From the NCBI RefSeq assembly GCF_003797145.1, contig NZ_RKMG01000005.1, forward strand, positions 31,147 to 95,146: a stretch of DNA of 64,000 nt, written 5' to 3'. This stretch comes from Aerococcus agrisoli. Its GTDB lineage: Bacteria; Bacillota; Bacilli; Lactobacillales; Aerococcaceae. This document shows positions 20,417 through 28,954 of this stretch, one piece after another; positions within the stretch are counted from its first letter, which is position 1; the number at the start of each line of letters is the position of its first letter. The notes under the pieces are model-generated. The model saw nothing but the letters and a program-made list of their open reading frames with translations, had not been told where the DNA came from and searched no databases. Both the position numbers and the translations under genes were made by a program.

Positions 20417-21046
20417 TTAGCGAGTGATAAACTTCAAGGCAATACGGATTGCATCTGCGGTTGTGGTAACTGATGTAAAATCAGCATTCTTCACAACGCG
20501 GGCAATTTCTCTTTGTGAGTAGCCTAATGAAGCCATGGCATCTTCCAATTCTTGCATGAAAGGTAGATTTTCTTGCGCTGCAGGCTCGGTTTTTGTGGCC
20601 ATTTCGGTTAAAGCACCATTATCAGTTGTGAGGGCAAGTACTTTGACAAGTTTCCCTTTTAAATCCAAGATGATTTGACCGGCTGTTTTCTTCCCGACGC
20701 CTGGGAATTTCATTAGGAATGTCGCATCTTCAGCTTCAATTGCACGGACTAGTCCAGTGTTGTCGTCTAAAGACAGAATCGACAAGGCCGATTTGGGTCC
20801 AATACCTGAAACGGAGATTAATTGAAGGAAGATGATTTTTTCTACCTGACTTTTAAAACCATATAAACGGATATCATTTTCTGAAACGGATTGATATAAC
20901 CAGATTTTACTTGGCGTATCTTGGCCAATTTTGTCTGTAAAACGATAAGGATTGGCCATATAAATATAATAGCCAATCCCATTCGTTTCGAGTACAAGAG
21001 CATCTGGGTATACACTATCAACCCGACCTATCATAAACTCGTACAT
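20417..21046 (-). CDS. ruvA: Holliday junction DNA-binding protein RuvA
   Basis: A 209-residue protein: OB-fold domain (residues 1-65), tandem helix-hairpin-helix motifs (VSGIGPKSAL and FPGVGKKTAGQIILDL) and a C-terminal RuvB-binding domain (residues 160-209) after a flexible linker. It tetramerises on four-way junctions and recruits RuvB. The gene begins 4 bases after msrB with a weak ribosome binding site, suggesting coupling to msrB translation. Confidence 0.96.
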   Translation of the reverse strand: MYEFMIGRVDSVYPDALVLETNGIGYYIYMANPYRFTDKIGQDTPSKIWLYQSVSENDIRLYGFKSQVEKIIFLQLISVSGIGPKSALSILSLDDNTGLVRAIEAEDATFLMKFPGVGKKTAGQIILDLKGKLVKVLALTTDNGALTEMATKTEPAAQENLPFMQELEDAMASLGYSQREIARVVKNADFTSVTTTADAIRIALKFITR

Positions 21047-21050
21047 ATTC

Positions 21051-21488
21051 TTATTTCACTAGGCCTTTTAATTCGCCGTAGCCTTCTTTGTCCATATCTG
21101 CTAATGGGACGAAGCGTAATGATGCAGAGTTGATGCAGTAACGTAAGCCACCTAATTCAGCAGGACCATCGTTGAATACGTGACCTAAATGTGAGTCAGC
21201 ATCTTTAGAACGCACTTCGATACGACGCATGCCGTATGTGTTGTCTTCTAATTCTTCGATTTCGTCGTCTGCAATTGGTTTAGAGAATGAAGGCCAACCA
21301 CAACCTGCATCGTATTTATCGCTTGATGTGAATAATGGTTTACCACTCACGATATCAACGTAAATACCTTGTTCATAGAAATCGTCGTATTGACCTGTGA
21401 ATGGACGTTCTGTGGCAGCATTTTGTGTTACTTCGTATTCTAACTCTGTTAATTCTTTTAAGCGTGCTTCTTTGTTAAATTCTGTCAT
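21051..21488 (-). CDS. msrB: Peptide-methionine (R)-S-oxide reductase MsrB
   Basis: A 145-residue enzyme that reduces methionine R-sulfoxide in oxidised proteins. The active-site block [11 protein letters not shown] carries the catalytic cysteine C118; GCGWPSF is at 62-68. The zinc-binding CxxC pair of many MsrB proteins is missing ([11 protein letters not shown] instead), as in other lactic acid bacteria. I start at the ATG at 21488, which follows AAAGGAAG, rather than 13 codons upstream. It heads the ruvA-ruvB-queA operon, an uncommon pairing that fits an H2O2-producing lifestyle. Confidence 0.95.
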   Translation of the reverse strand: MTEFNKEARLKELTELEYEVTQNAATERPFTGQYDDFYEQGIYVDIVSGKPLFTSSDKYDAGCGWPSFSKPIADDEIEELEDNTYGMRRIEVRSKDADSHLGHVFNDGPAELGGLRYCINSASLRFVPLADMDKEGYGELKGLVK

Positions 21489-21556
21489 GTGAAACTTCCT
21501 TTCAAATTGCGGTTTCGATACTATCATTTATAGTAGGACCACTGTGATTACTTCAT

Positions 21557-21576
21557 ATTCTATCACACCCATGGGT
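21557..21576 (-). promoter_or_regulatory. Probable msrB promoter with an internal perfect palindrome
   Basis: The -10 TAGAAT (21557-21562) has a TGA extension. Five bases upstream lies the exact 10-bp palindrome ACCCATGGGT (21567-21576), inside the spacer, where a regulator could bind. The -35 is weak. Confidence 0.35.
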
Positions 21577-21604
21577 CATAGACGACAATTCCGACTGCTG
21601 AAGC

Positions 21605-23638
21605 TTAAATTTGCGGTGATTGGTGTGGATCTTGAATTCGTTTAAACATGCGTTCAATTTCATAATTTGAAAAATGCACTAAAACAGGACGACCGTGTGG
21701 ACAGTTATACGGATTCTTGGTATAAGCCAAGTCATGTAGCAATTGTTTAGCTTGTAGTTCATTTAGATAATGATTGGCCTTGATGGATCGTTTACAAGAC
21801 ATCATGATTGCCGTTGCTTCACGGTAATCTGCCACTGTAGCTTTAGGGTCTTCTAAGACCAAATCGATTAAATCTTCTACAATTTTTTGGATATTCTTTT
21901 TCCCCATCCAAAGCGGGTGCTGTTGCAATTGGAAGGACGTTGGGCCAAATGGCTCTAAATCCACACCCATTTCCAAGAGTTTTGGTAAAACGCCTTGAAT
22001 TTGTTGTGCTTGCGCTAACGAAAAATCAAATACAATCGGCAACAAGAGCGTCTGCATGGCTGTACCAAATTCGACAATGATGTCACGGTAGTATTCATAT
22101 TTGATCCGTTCTTGGGCTGCATGTTGGTCAATCAGGTACATGCCGGTTTCGTTTTCCGCAATCAGATAGGTCCCTTGCATTTGGCCAATATAGGTCAATT
22201 CAGGGAAGGACAAATTGCGGTCTTGCATTTCCTTATCGGCCGTAATGACATTATTCACGGTTTGCCATACTGGTTTGTCGTGATTAGCAGGAGCAGCTAC
22301 TTCAGCTTCTGTGTCCAAATAAGGGACTGCTTCAATTGCTTCGTGTCCAGTGTTGGCAACATCTGTTTCATCTAGTTCAGCCACTTGGACCAAATCTTGT
22401 AGATAAGATGGGACAGGATGGATATGCCCTTCCGTATCGTCCTCTTCTTGGTCAAATGTCGTGGTCGCATCCGGCGTTCCTTGGCCATTGGCGGGACTAG
22501 TGAAATCTAAACTAGCCTGTTCTCCGATATAATCTGATGCTGTATCAAAGGTTGGGTAAGTATTTTTTTCACTATAATCATCGGCATCTCGCTCGTCTGG
22601 ATAAATATAGGTCTCATCATCCCCACGGTTTTCGTCTTCGAAGACATCCGGAATCCGTTGTACGGGTTGCAAGGCGGCCATGATGGCGTCACGAATCATG
22701 TCGTACAGCAAGTCTTCCTTAGAAATCCGGACTTCTTGCTTGGTTGGGTGTACGTTCACATCGATTAGTTGCGGATCGAGCTCGATATAAATCACGGCGA
22801 TTGGATAACGACCGACCATTAATTTGGAACCATAGCCCTTGATAATGGCTTGGTTTAATTTGTAGTTTTTGATGTAACGGCCGTTTACAAACAGCGACAA
22901 ATAGGACTTAGATGCGCGCGTTAAGGTCGGCATCGATACGTAGCCTGATACGCGGAAATCTAAATTGTCGTTTTCAATTGCGACCATATCTTTGGCTTGT
23001 CGGAAGCCATAAATTGCTGCTAAGACTTCGTTTACGCGCCCTTTCCCATTTGTTGTCAGCAAGGTTTTGCCGTCATGAACATAACGGAATTGGATATCTG
23101 GATGGCCCAGGGCTTCGCGGTTAATGATATCGGTAATGTGTGACAATTCGGTTGATAAGGCCTTTAAGTATTTCAAACGGGCTGGTGTGTTGTAAAAAAG
23201 ATTTTCCACTAAAACCGATGTCCCTCGTCTTAGTGCAGAGGCTTTTTGATCAACGATTTCCCCATCTTTTAGATAAATTTCAGTCGACGAATCGCCATCT
23301 GACGTGTTCATGGTGACTTCAGAAACAGATGCAATCGACGGTAATGCTTCGCCTCGAAAACCCAATGACCGAATTCGGAAGAGGTCATTTGAGGTAAATA
23401 TTTTCGATGTTGCGTGTCGTTTAAAGGCTAAATTGACTTGGTCAGCAGGAATCCCTTTCCCATTATCAATCACTTGAATCGACCGCAAGCCCGCCTCTTT
23501 AATGATGATTGAAATTTCACTTGCTTCTGCGTCAATGGCATTTTCAACGAGTTCTTTGACAACTGAGGCTGGTCGTTCCACCACTTCCCCGGCTGCAATT
23601 TGGTTGGCTACTTGAATTGGTAATTCTTGAATGGCCAT
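21605..23638 (-). CDS. mutL: DNA mismatch repair protein MutL
   Basis: A 677-residue MutL with an N-terminal GHKL ATPase (ELVENAIDA, DNGKGI, GFRGEALPSIASV) and a transducer domain. A long acidic linker (about residues 340-470) leads to the C-terminal dimerisation domain. The endonuclease motif DQHAAQERIKYE and a C-terminal CPHGRP are present, so this is a nicking MutL as in organisms without MutH. The start is the ATG at 23638, eight bases after AAAGGA. It follows mutS by 12 bases. Confidence 0.97.
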   Translation of the reverse strand: MAIQELPIQVANQIAAGEVVERPASVVKELVENAIDAEASEISIIIKEAGLRSIQVIDNGKGIPADQVNLAFKRHATSKIFTSNDLFRIRSLGFRGEALPSIASVSEVTMNTSDGDSSTEIYLKDGEIVDQKASALRRGTSVLVENLFYNTPARLKYLKALSTELSHITDIINREALGHPDIQFRYVHDGKTLLTTNGKGRVNEVLAAIYGFRQAKDMVAIENDNLDFRVSGYVSMPTLTRASKSYLSLFVNGRYIKNYKLNQAIIKGYGSKLMVGRYPIAVIYIELDPQLIDVNVHPTKQEVRISKEDLLYDMIRDAIMAALQPVQRIPDVFEDENRGDDETYIYPDERDADDYSEKNTYPTFDTASDYIGEQASLDFTSPANGQGTPDATTTFDQEEDDTEGHIHPVPSYLQDLVQVAELDETDVANTGHEAIEAVPYLDTEAEVAAPANHDKPVWQTVNNVITADKEMQDRNLSFPELTYIGQMQGTYLIAENETGMYLIDQHAAQERIKYEYYRDIIVEFGTAMQTLLLPIVFDFSLAQAQQIQGVLPKLLEMGVDLEPFGPTSFQLQQHPLWMGKKNIQKIVEDLIDLVLEDPKATVADYREATAIMMSCKRSIKANHYLNELQAKQLLHDLAYTKNPYNCPHGRPVLVHFSNYEIERMFKRIQDPHQSPQI

Positions 23639-23650
23639 ATACATCATCCT

Positions 23651-26257
23651 TTATAACTTGTTCTTTAGGTCAACTAATAGATTTAAGGCTTGGATTGGCG
23701 TTAAATTGTAAATATCTTCTTGTTTCAATTGGTCTAACACATCGGCTTCATCTTGTGATACCACAAGGCCTTGATTATTGGCACTTGCATCGTCCTCAGC
23801 TAGGCTAAACAAGGATAATTGTTGGTCCTTATTCACTTCGTTCAAATTATTGGCTTCTAAGTCCTTCAAGACAGCCTGGGCATTTTTCAATAGTGAATCT
23901 GGCATACCGGCTAACTCAGCAACATGGATGCCGTATGATTTGTCCGTTGCACCATCAAATACTTTATGTAAAAAGACCAATTCACCATCTTCCTCAGTTG
24001 CACCTACATGGATGTTGCGGAGGTGAGGTAAGGTTTCCTCTAGCGCCGTCAACTCATGGTAATGCGTCGAGAATAAAACTTTTGCATCGAAATGATCGTG
24101 TATATAAATCAAGATGGCTTGGGCTAGGGCAATCCCATCATAGGTTGATGTACCGCGTCCCAATTCATCGAATAACAATAGCGATGCATCGGTTGCATGT
24201 TGCAAGGCTTGGTTAGCCTCCATCATTTCCACCATAAAGGTAGATTGACCAGCTAATAGGTCATCAGCCGCACCAATGCGGGTAAAGATTTTATCGAAAA
24301 TTGGTAAGCGCGCTTCTGTTGCTGGCACGAAACAACCCATTTGCGCCAAAATTACAATCAGACCCAATTGACGCATGTAGGTTGATTTACCAGACATGTT
24401 TGGCCCAGTAATCATCAAAATGCTCGTTTCTGGATTCATGATAATGTCATTTGGTACGAATTTATCTTGGCCAATCACGCCTTCTACAACCGGGTGACGT
24501 GAATCTTTTAGATATAAGTCACGTTTGTCGGTCGTAAAGATTGGTTTTACATATTGGTGACTTTCAGAAATTTCAGCAAGTGATTGTAATACATCAATCG
24601 TTGCCACTGTTTGCGCGATACTTTGTAAGACCACTTGATGTTGTTTGACTGCTTCACGCACTTCTTGGAATAAACGATGCTCTAGAATTTGTGATTGCTC
24701 TTCTGCCTCTAAAATCTTAGCTTCCATTTCTTTTAGTTCTGGCGTAATGAAACGTTCTGCATTGGTTAGGGTTTGCTTACGGTCATAACGGCCTTCCTCA
24801 AGTAGATGAAGATTGGCTTTTGTGACTTCGATATAGTAACCAAAGACCTTGTTGTAACCAACTTTTAGTGACTTGATACCTGTTTTCGCACGTTCATCCG
24901 CTTGTAATTGTGCAATCCATTGTTGGCCATTGCGCATGGCATCGCGGTATTCGTCTAATTGAGGATCAAATCCATCCGCGATGACATTCCCATCTTTTAA
25001 GGTTGCCGGTGCATCTTCTTTGATAGCCGATTGAATCATATCGGTTAGTTCTGGCAAATCGGTAATGTTACCCCTAATTTGCGCCCAAACATCGGTATCT
25101 TCGTTGTCCGCTACGATATGATCTAGGGTAGCAATAATGCCCGGAACCCGGGATAAGGATTGGTTTAATTGCAATAGTTCCTTAGGATTTACATTCCCCA
25201 TAGCAACTTTGGCAACCAAACGTTCAAGGTCATAAACCCCATGCAATAATTCTTTGATTTCTAGGCGTTCAAAGTAGTGTTCAATTAAGTCTTCTACCTG
25301 ATTTTGGCGTTGTTCGATAGCATTTAAAGAAATCAGTGGGCGATCAAGCCATTGCTTAAGTAGACGGAAACCCATAGCCGTTTCAGTTTTGTTTAAAAAG
25401 GCTAATAGAGATCCTTGACGTTTTTTGGTCCGTACTGATTCCGTTAATTCCAAGTTTGACTTGGCATAGTAGTCCATATGCAAATAATGTGCGACTTCAT
25501 AGTGGGTCGCAGTTTGCCAATGGTCGATAGCTTGGTGAGACATGGAATTAATATAGGCAAGTAACGTTAATAAACCTTGTAGCTCAGCAGCATCGGTTAC
25601 CTCTGCAACAACATGTTGGTAACGTGCTAAGGTGTCATCCTTGTCACTAGCAGTTAAACTGAAGTGTGACAAAGTGAAGTTTTGTAGGTGCTGTAATTGT
25701 TCCAGGTTTTCAGCGCTAATATCCTCAGAAACGACCAATTCTTTTGATTGCAATTGGGCAAATTCTGTTAACACAGCATTGAAATCGTCCAGCGTTGTTA
25801 CTTTTAACTCACCAGTTCCCACATCAGAAAAGGCCAAAATATATTGGTTATTCGCCATAGTCAAAGCGGCTAAATAGTTGTTTTCATTGATCCCGATACT
25901 TTCATTTAGATAGGTACCTGGCGTAATGACTTTGACAATGCCACGTTTCACCATGCCCTTGGTCAATTTAGGGTCTTCTAATTGCTCTGCGATAGCTACT
26001 TTATAACCTTGGCTAACAAGTGTTTTAATATATTCACTTGCGGAGTGATAAGGAATCCCGCACATTGGAATGGGATCATCCGCATTTTTATTACGGCTGG
26101 TTAAGGTAATTTCTAAAATTTGTGCCGCCTTTAAAGCATCCTCATTAAACATCTCGTAGAAGTCGCCCAAGCGGAAAAATAAAAAGGCATCCGGATGTTG
26201 GGATTTCATTTCATTGTATTGCACCATCATTGGTGTCTCTTTGGTTTTTTGTGGCAT
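23651..26257 (-). CDS. mutS: DNA mismatch recognition ATPase MutS
   Basis: An 868-residue MutS1. The N-terminal mismatch-binding domain includes FFRLGDFYEMF, with the wedge phenylalanine and glutamate, and MCGIPYHSA. The ATPase has Walker A TGPNMSGKSTYMRQ and Walker B LLLFDELGRGTSTYDG, followed by FSTHYHEL. I start at the ATG at 26257; a TTG three codons upstream overlaps the presumed ribosome binding site. It forms a mutS-mutL operon transcribed divergently from mntH. Confidence 0.97.
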   Translation of the reverse strand: MPQKTKETPMMVQYNEMKSQHPDAFLFFRLGDFYEMFNEDALKAAQILEITLTSRNKNADDPIPMCGIPYHSASEYIKTLVSQGYKVAIAEQLEDPKLTKGMVKRGIVKVITPGTYLNESIGINENNYLAALTMANNQYILAFSDVGTGELKVTTLDDFNAVLTEFAQLQSKELVVSEDISAENLEQLQHLQNFTLSHFSLTASDKDDTLARYQHVVAEVTDAAELQGLLTLLAYINSMSHQAIDHWQTATHYEVAHYLHMDYYAKSNLELTESVRTKKRQGSLLAFLNKTETAMGFRLLKQWLDRPLISLNAIEQRQNQVEDLIEHYFERLEIKELLHGVYDLERLVAKVAMGNVNPKELLQLNQSLSRVPGIIATLDHIVADNEDTDVWAQIRGNITDLPELTDMIQSAIKEDAPATLKDGNVIADGFDPQLDEYRDAMRNGQQWIAQLQADERAKTGIKSLKVGYNKVFGYYIEVTKANLHLLEEGRYDRKQTLTNAERFITPELKEMEAKILEAEEQSQILEHRLFQEVREAVKQHQVVLQSIAQTVATIDVLQSLAEISESHQYVKPIFTTDKRDLYLKDSRHPVVEGVIGQDKFVPNDIIMNPETSILMITGPNMSGKSTYMRQLGLIVILAQMGCFVPATEARLPIFDKIFTRIGAADDLLAGQSTFMVEMMEANQALQHATDASLLLFDELGRGTSTYDGIALAQAILIYIHDHFDAKVLFSTHYHELTALEETLPHLRNIHVGATEEDGELVFLHKVFDGATDKSYGIHVAELAGMPDSLLKNAQAVLKDLEANNLNEVNKDQQLSLFSLAEDDASANNQGLVVSQDEADVLDQLKQEDIYNLTPIQALNLLVDLKNKL

Positions 26258-26441
26258 GATTTTCAACTCACTTTAATTATAATTTCTGTATATTTTTACA
26301 CTACTTGTAAATATGGTTCATCTTTATTATTTTACCATAAATCCACCCACAAGTATGAATCCCCCACTTATGGTCTCGTCCTAGATGCCCCTTCTCGCGG
26401 GCAAAAAAGACTGCACTGTTTTGGTGTTCATTTTTATAAAG

Positions 26442-26457
26442 TTTAGGTTAGCCTTAT
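26442..26457. promoter_or_regulatory. DtxR/MntR-like metal-regulator box upstream of mntH
   Basis: TTAGGTTAGCCTTA is an imperfect dyad (10 of 14 positions symmetric) that resembles the TTAGGTTAGCC half of DtxR-family operators. It ends 8 bases before the mntH -35. Mn2+-dependent repression by an MntR-type protein is the natural reading; the regulator gene is not in the window. Confidence 0.55.
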
Positions 26458-26464
26458 TTTATTG

Positions 26465-26493
26465 TTTACACACACCTTTTAGAAGCGTATGAT
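26465..26493 (+). promoter_or_regulatory. Promoter of mntH
   Basis: TTTACA (26465-26470) and TATGAT (26488-26493) are separated by 17 bp, 57 bases ahead of the chosen start codon. Confidence 0.6.
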
Positions 26494-26550
26494 TGGTTAC
26501 GAAGAATAAAACAATTGAAACACAATCGCATTGCAGAAAAGGTGGCCCTC

Positions 26551-28104
26551 ATGGAAGAAGACTCAGCTATACAAAGCAAACGTCAACAATTACAACACAA
26601 CACATCCCTAGCCGAAATTAACGGCAGCATCACCGTCCCCGAAGGTAAAAGTTTTTGGCGGACACTACTAGCCTATTCAGGGCCGGGCGCCTTAGTCGCC
26701 GTCGGTTATATGGACCCAGGCAACTGGTCAACATCCATTACAGGCGGGCAAAATTTCCAATATCTATTAATGTCCGTAATTTTGATGTCCTCTTTAATAG
26801 CCATGCTCTTGCAATATATGGCGGCCAAATTAGGTATCGTGACCCAACAAGACTTAGCCCAAGCCATTCGCCAACGAACCAGTAAACGTTTATCCTTTGT
26901 CTTATGGATCATTACAGAATTAGCGATTATGGCTACCGACATTGCAGAAGTCATTGGAGCAGCTATTGCCTTATACCTACTTTTTGATATTCCATTAATG
27001 TTAGCCGTTTTGATTACCGTTTTTGATGTCTTACTATTGTTATTACTGACCCACATCGGTTTTCGAAAAATTGAAGGACTTGTCGTTGCCTTAATCTTTG
27101 TCATCTTGTTTGTCTTTGTCTACCAAGTTGCCTTGTCGAACCCTAGCATTGCTGCAATCATAGCTTCCTTTATCCCCGGACCAGCTGTTTTAGCATCTAA
27201 TCCAACAGTTAATGGCATGACGCCATTAACCGGTGCCTTGGGTATTATTGGCGCAACCATTATGCCCCATAACTTGTTTTTGCATTCAGCACTTTCGCAA
27301 AGCCGTAAAGTGGATCGTTCTAATGTAAACAGCATTGCCAATGCCGTTCGTTTTACCATGTGGGATTCTAATATCCAACTTGGTCTAGCTTTCATGGTCA
27401 ATGCCCTATTGTTAGTCATGGGTGCTGCCGTATTCAAAACCGGCGCCGTCAACGACCCATCATTCTTTGGTTTATATGATGCCCTATCAAATCCTGAAAT
27501 CATGGCCAACGGTGTGCTCGCTGACCTAGCATGTAAAGGCGTGCTCGCAATCTTATTTGCCGTAGCCCTACTCGCATCCGGTCAAAACGCCACCATTACA
27601 GGTACCTTAACCGGCCAAGTCATCATGGAAGGCTTTATCGAATTAAAACTGCCTTTGTGGATTCGCCGTCTAGTAACCCGATTATTGGCTATTGTTCCTG
27701 TTGTGATGAGTGTTTATTTTACGAGCAAAAAAGGTACCCTTGACGAACATATCGCTCTCAATAACTTGATGAACAATTCCCAAGTCTTCTTAGCCTTCGC
27801 CTTGCCGTTTTCCATGATTCCCCTATTGATGTTGACAAACGATGTGACACAAATGGGTAGTCGCTTTAAAAACACACATATTGTTAAGGCGCTTGGTTGG
27901 CTAGCAGTCATCACATTAACTGGTTTAAATCTACTAGGTCTACCAGATGAAATCCTATCCTTCTTTGGCGACAAACCTAACCTAGGCCAAATCAATTTAG
28001 CCCATTGGATTGCTGGAATACTCATCGTCTTTATCATCGGTCTCCTCACCTGGACCATCTATGATATTTACAAGACCAGTGGTAAACATACAGTCGCAGC
28101 ATAA
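26551..28104 (+). CDS. mntH: NRAMP-family Mn2+ (divalent metal) : H+ symporter MntH
   Basis: A 517-residue membrane protein with about 11 membrane helices. The NRAMP metal-binding motif is clear in helix 1 (GYMDPGNWST, with Asp-Pro-Gly-Asn), and the helix 6 motif reads IGATIMPHNLFLHS. It imports Mn2+ with protons. I start at the ATG at 26551, five bases after AAAGGTGG; an upstream in-frame TTG at 26515 has no binding site. A metal-regulator-like box precedes the promoter. Manganese import matters for oxidant defence in catalase-poor bacteria. It is a single-gene unit closed by a two-way terminator. Confidence 0.95.
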   Translation: MEEDSAIQSKRQQLQHNTSLAEINGSITVPEGKSFWRTLLAYSGPGALVAVGYMDPGNWSTSITGGQNFQYLLMSVILMSSLIAMLLQYMAAKLGIVTQQDLAQAIRQRTSKRLSFVLWIITELAIMATDIAEVIGAAIALYLLFDIPLMLAVLITVFDVLLLLLLTHIGFRKIEGLVVALIFVILFVFVYQVALSNPSIAAIIASFIPGPAVLASNPTVNGMTPLTGALGIIGATIMPHNLFLHSALSQSRKVDRSNVNSIANAVRFTMWDSNIQLGLAFMVNALLLVMGAAVFKTGAVNDPSFFGLYDALSNPEIMANGVLADLACKGVLAILFAVALLASGQNATITGTLTGQVIMEGFIELKLPLWIRRLVTRLLAIVPVVMSVYFTSKKGTLDEHIALNNLMNNSQVFLAFALPFSMIPLLMLTNDVTQMGSRFKNTHIVKALGWLAVITLTGLNLLGLPDEILSFFGDKPNLGQINLAHWIAGILIVFIIGLLTWTIYDIYKTSGKHTVAA

Positions 28105-28148
28105 AAAATGTAGGTAGCGCTTTTAACAAACGCGCTACCTACATTTTT
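28104..28148. terminator. Bidirectional terminator between mntH and the MazG-like gene
   Basis: AAAAATGTAGGTAGCGC and GCGCTACCTACATTTTT form a perfect 17-bp inverted repeat with an 11-base loop, giving T-rich ends for both strands. It serves convergent transcripts. Confidence 0.93.
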
Positions 28149-28150
28149 CT

Positions 28151-28495
28151 TTATAAATCATCATATGTTGCTTTATTGTCTTTGCTTTTCTCAACCGGAT
28201 ATTTTTCATTATTTTTGATTAATTTTCGTTCAATAATCTCATCAATATCCAAATCTAAATTATCAGCCATCATATAGGCATAAATCAAGACATCTGCCAA
28301 CTCATCTTTAATGGCATCAATATCTTGTCTGCCCTCTTCTGCTGTCTTCCACTGAAAAATTTCCAACAATTCAGAAGCCTCTAAAGTAATGGACAAAGCC
28401 AAGTCCTTTTCATTATGGAACTGACGCCAATTACGTGCATCACGAAAGGCATTCACCTTTTCCATGCTGGTCATTTTGTCGTACTCTTTTGCCAT
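28151..28495 (-). CDS. MazG-like nucleotide pyrophosphohydrolase
   Basis: A 114-residue all-helical protein of the MazG/RS21-C6 type, which hydrolyses NTPs or dNTPs to NMP and pyrophosphate. The metal-binding pattern is intact: E39-x-x-E42 (LEASELLEIFQW) and E65-x-x-D68 (KDELADVLIY), followed by KYPVEK. It is the last gene of the moxR/VWA operon. Its ATG directly abuts the TAG stop of the 149-residue gene, and its AAAGGAG site lies inside that gene, so translation is tightly coupled. The substrate (house-cleaning of modified dNTPs, or a signalling role) is not evident. Confidence 0.88.
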   Translation of the reverse strand: MAKEYDKMTSMEKVNAFRDARNWRQFHNEKDLALSITLEASELLEIFQWKTAEEGRQDIDAIKDELADVLIYAYMMADNLDLDIDEIIERKLIKNNEKYPVEKSKDNKATYDDL

Positions 28496-28945
28496 CTAAT
28501 GCAACTCCTTTAATAGTTGGTCTTGCTTTGCTGTTAATTCTGGTATATCTTCCCCAACCAACTTATCCCACATAGAAATTTGGGTACCTGTTTTAGAAAT
28601 CAATGATTCTTTTCGTTCATTTTGCATATCTGCAATTTTAATTGCTTGATAAGTTGCCCAAGTATTGTCCACAAATTGAGCATCCCTATCACTATCGATG
28701 CCGGTTTCTAGTCGGAAATGATTGCCTTTTTGAATCAAATTCAATTGGTTCATTTGACTAGGAAACATGGCTAAATAGCCATTTGCCACAATATAGGCTG
28801 CCACTTGTTCATCGATTTTCTTAAATTGAAAATTAAAGGGAATTTGTAATTGCTGAAAGACTGCATAAGGTACTTCTTTCACCATCGGCAAGTAATCACC
28901 CATTTGCGCCTTCACCAAAGCCCGTTTGATTTTAATGGTATCCAT
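28496..28945 (-). CDS. Uncharacterised 149-residue protein of the MoxR-VWA operon
   Basis: I do not recognise this protein. It is soluble, with no signal peptide or membrane helix. It is mixed alpha/beta in the first 85 residues (FQQLQIPFNFQFKKIDEQVA) and strongly helical and charged towards the C-terminus (DIPELTAKQDQLLKELH). It lies 9 bases after the VWA gene and ends exactly where the MazG-like gene begins. Its fixed place between a VWA protein and a MazG enzyme suggests an adaptor or substrate-specifying subunit, but that is inference from position only. Confidence 0.8.
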   Translation of the reverse strand: MDTIKIKRALVKAQMGDYLPMVKEVPYAVFQQLQIPFNFQFKKIDEQVAAYIVANGYLAMFPSQMNQLNLIQKGNHFRLETGIDSDRDAQFVDNTWATYQAIKIADMQNERKESLISKTGTQISMWDKLVGEDIPELTAKQDQLLKELH

Positions 28946-28954
28946 AAGTCCTCC

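Noticed and set aside
26706..28058. Three long minus-strand frames opposite mntH
   Set aside because: They mirror the membrane-protein codon pattern of mntH, lack ribosome binding sites and show no domains.
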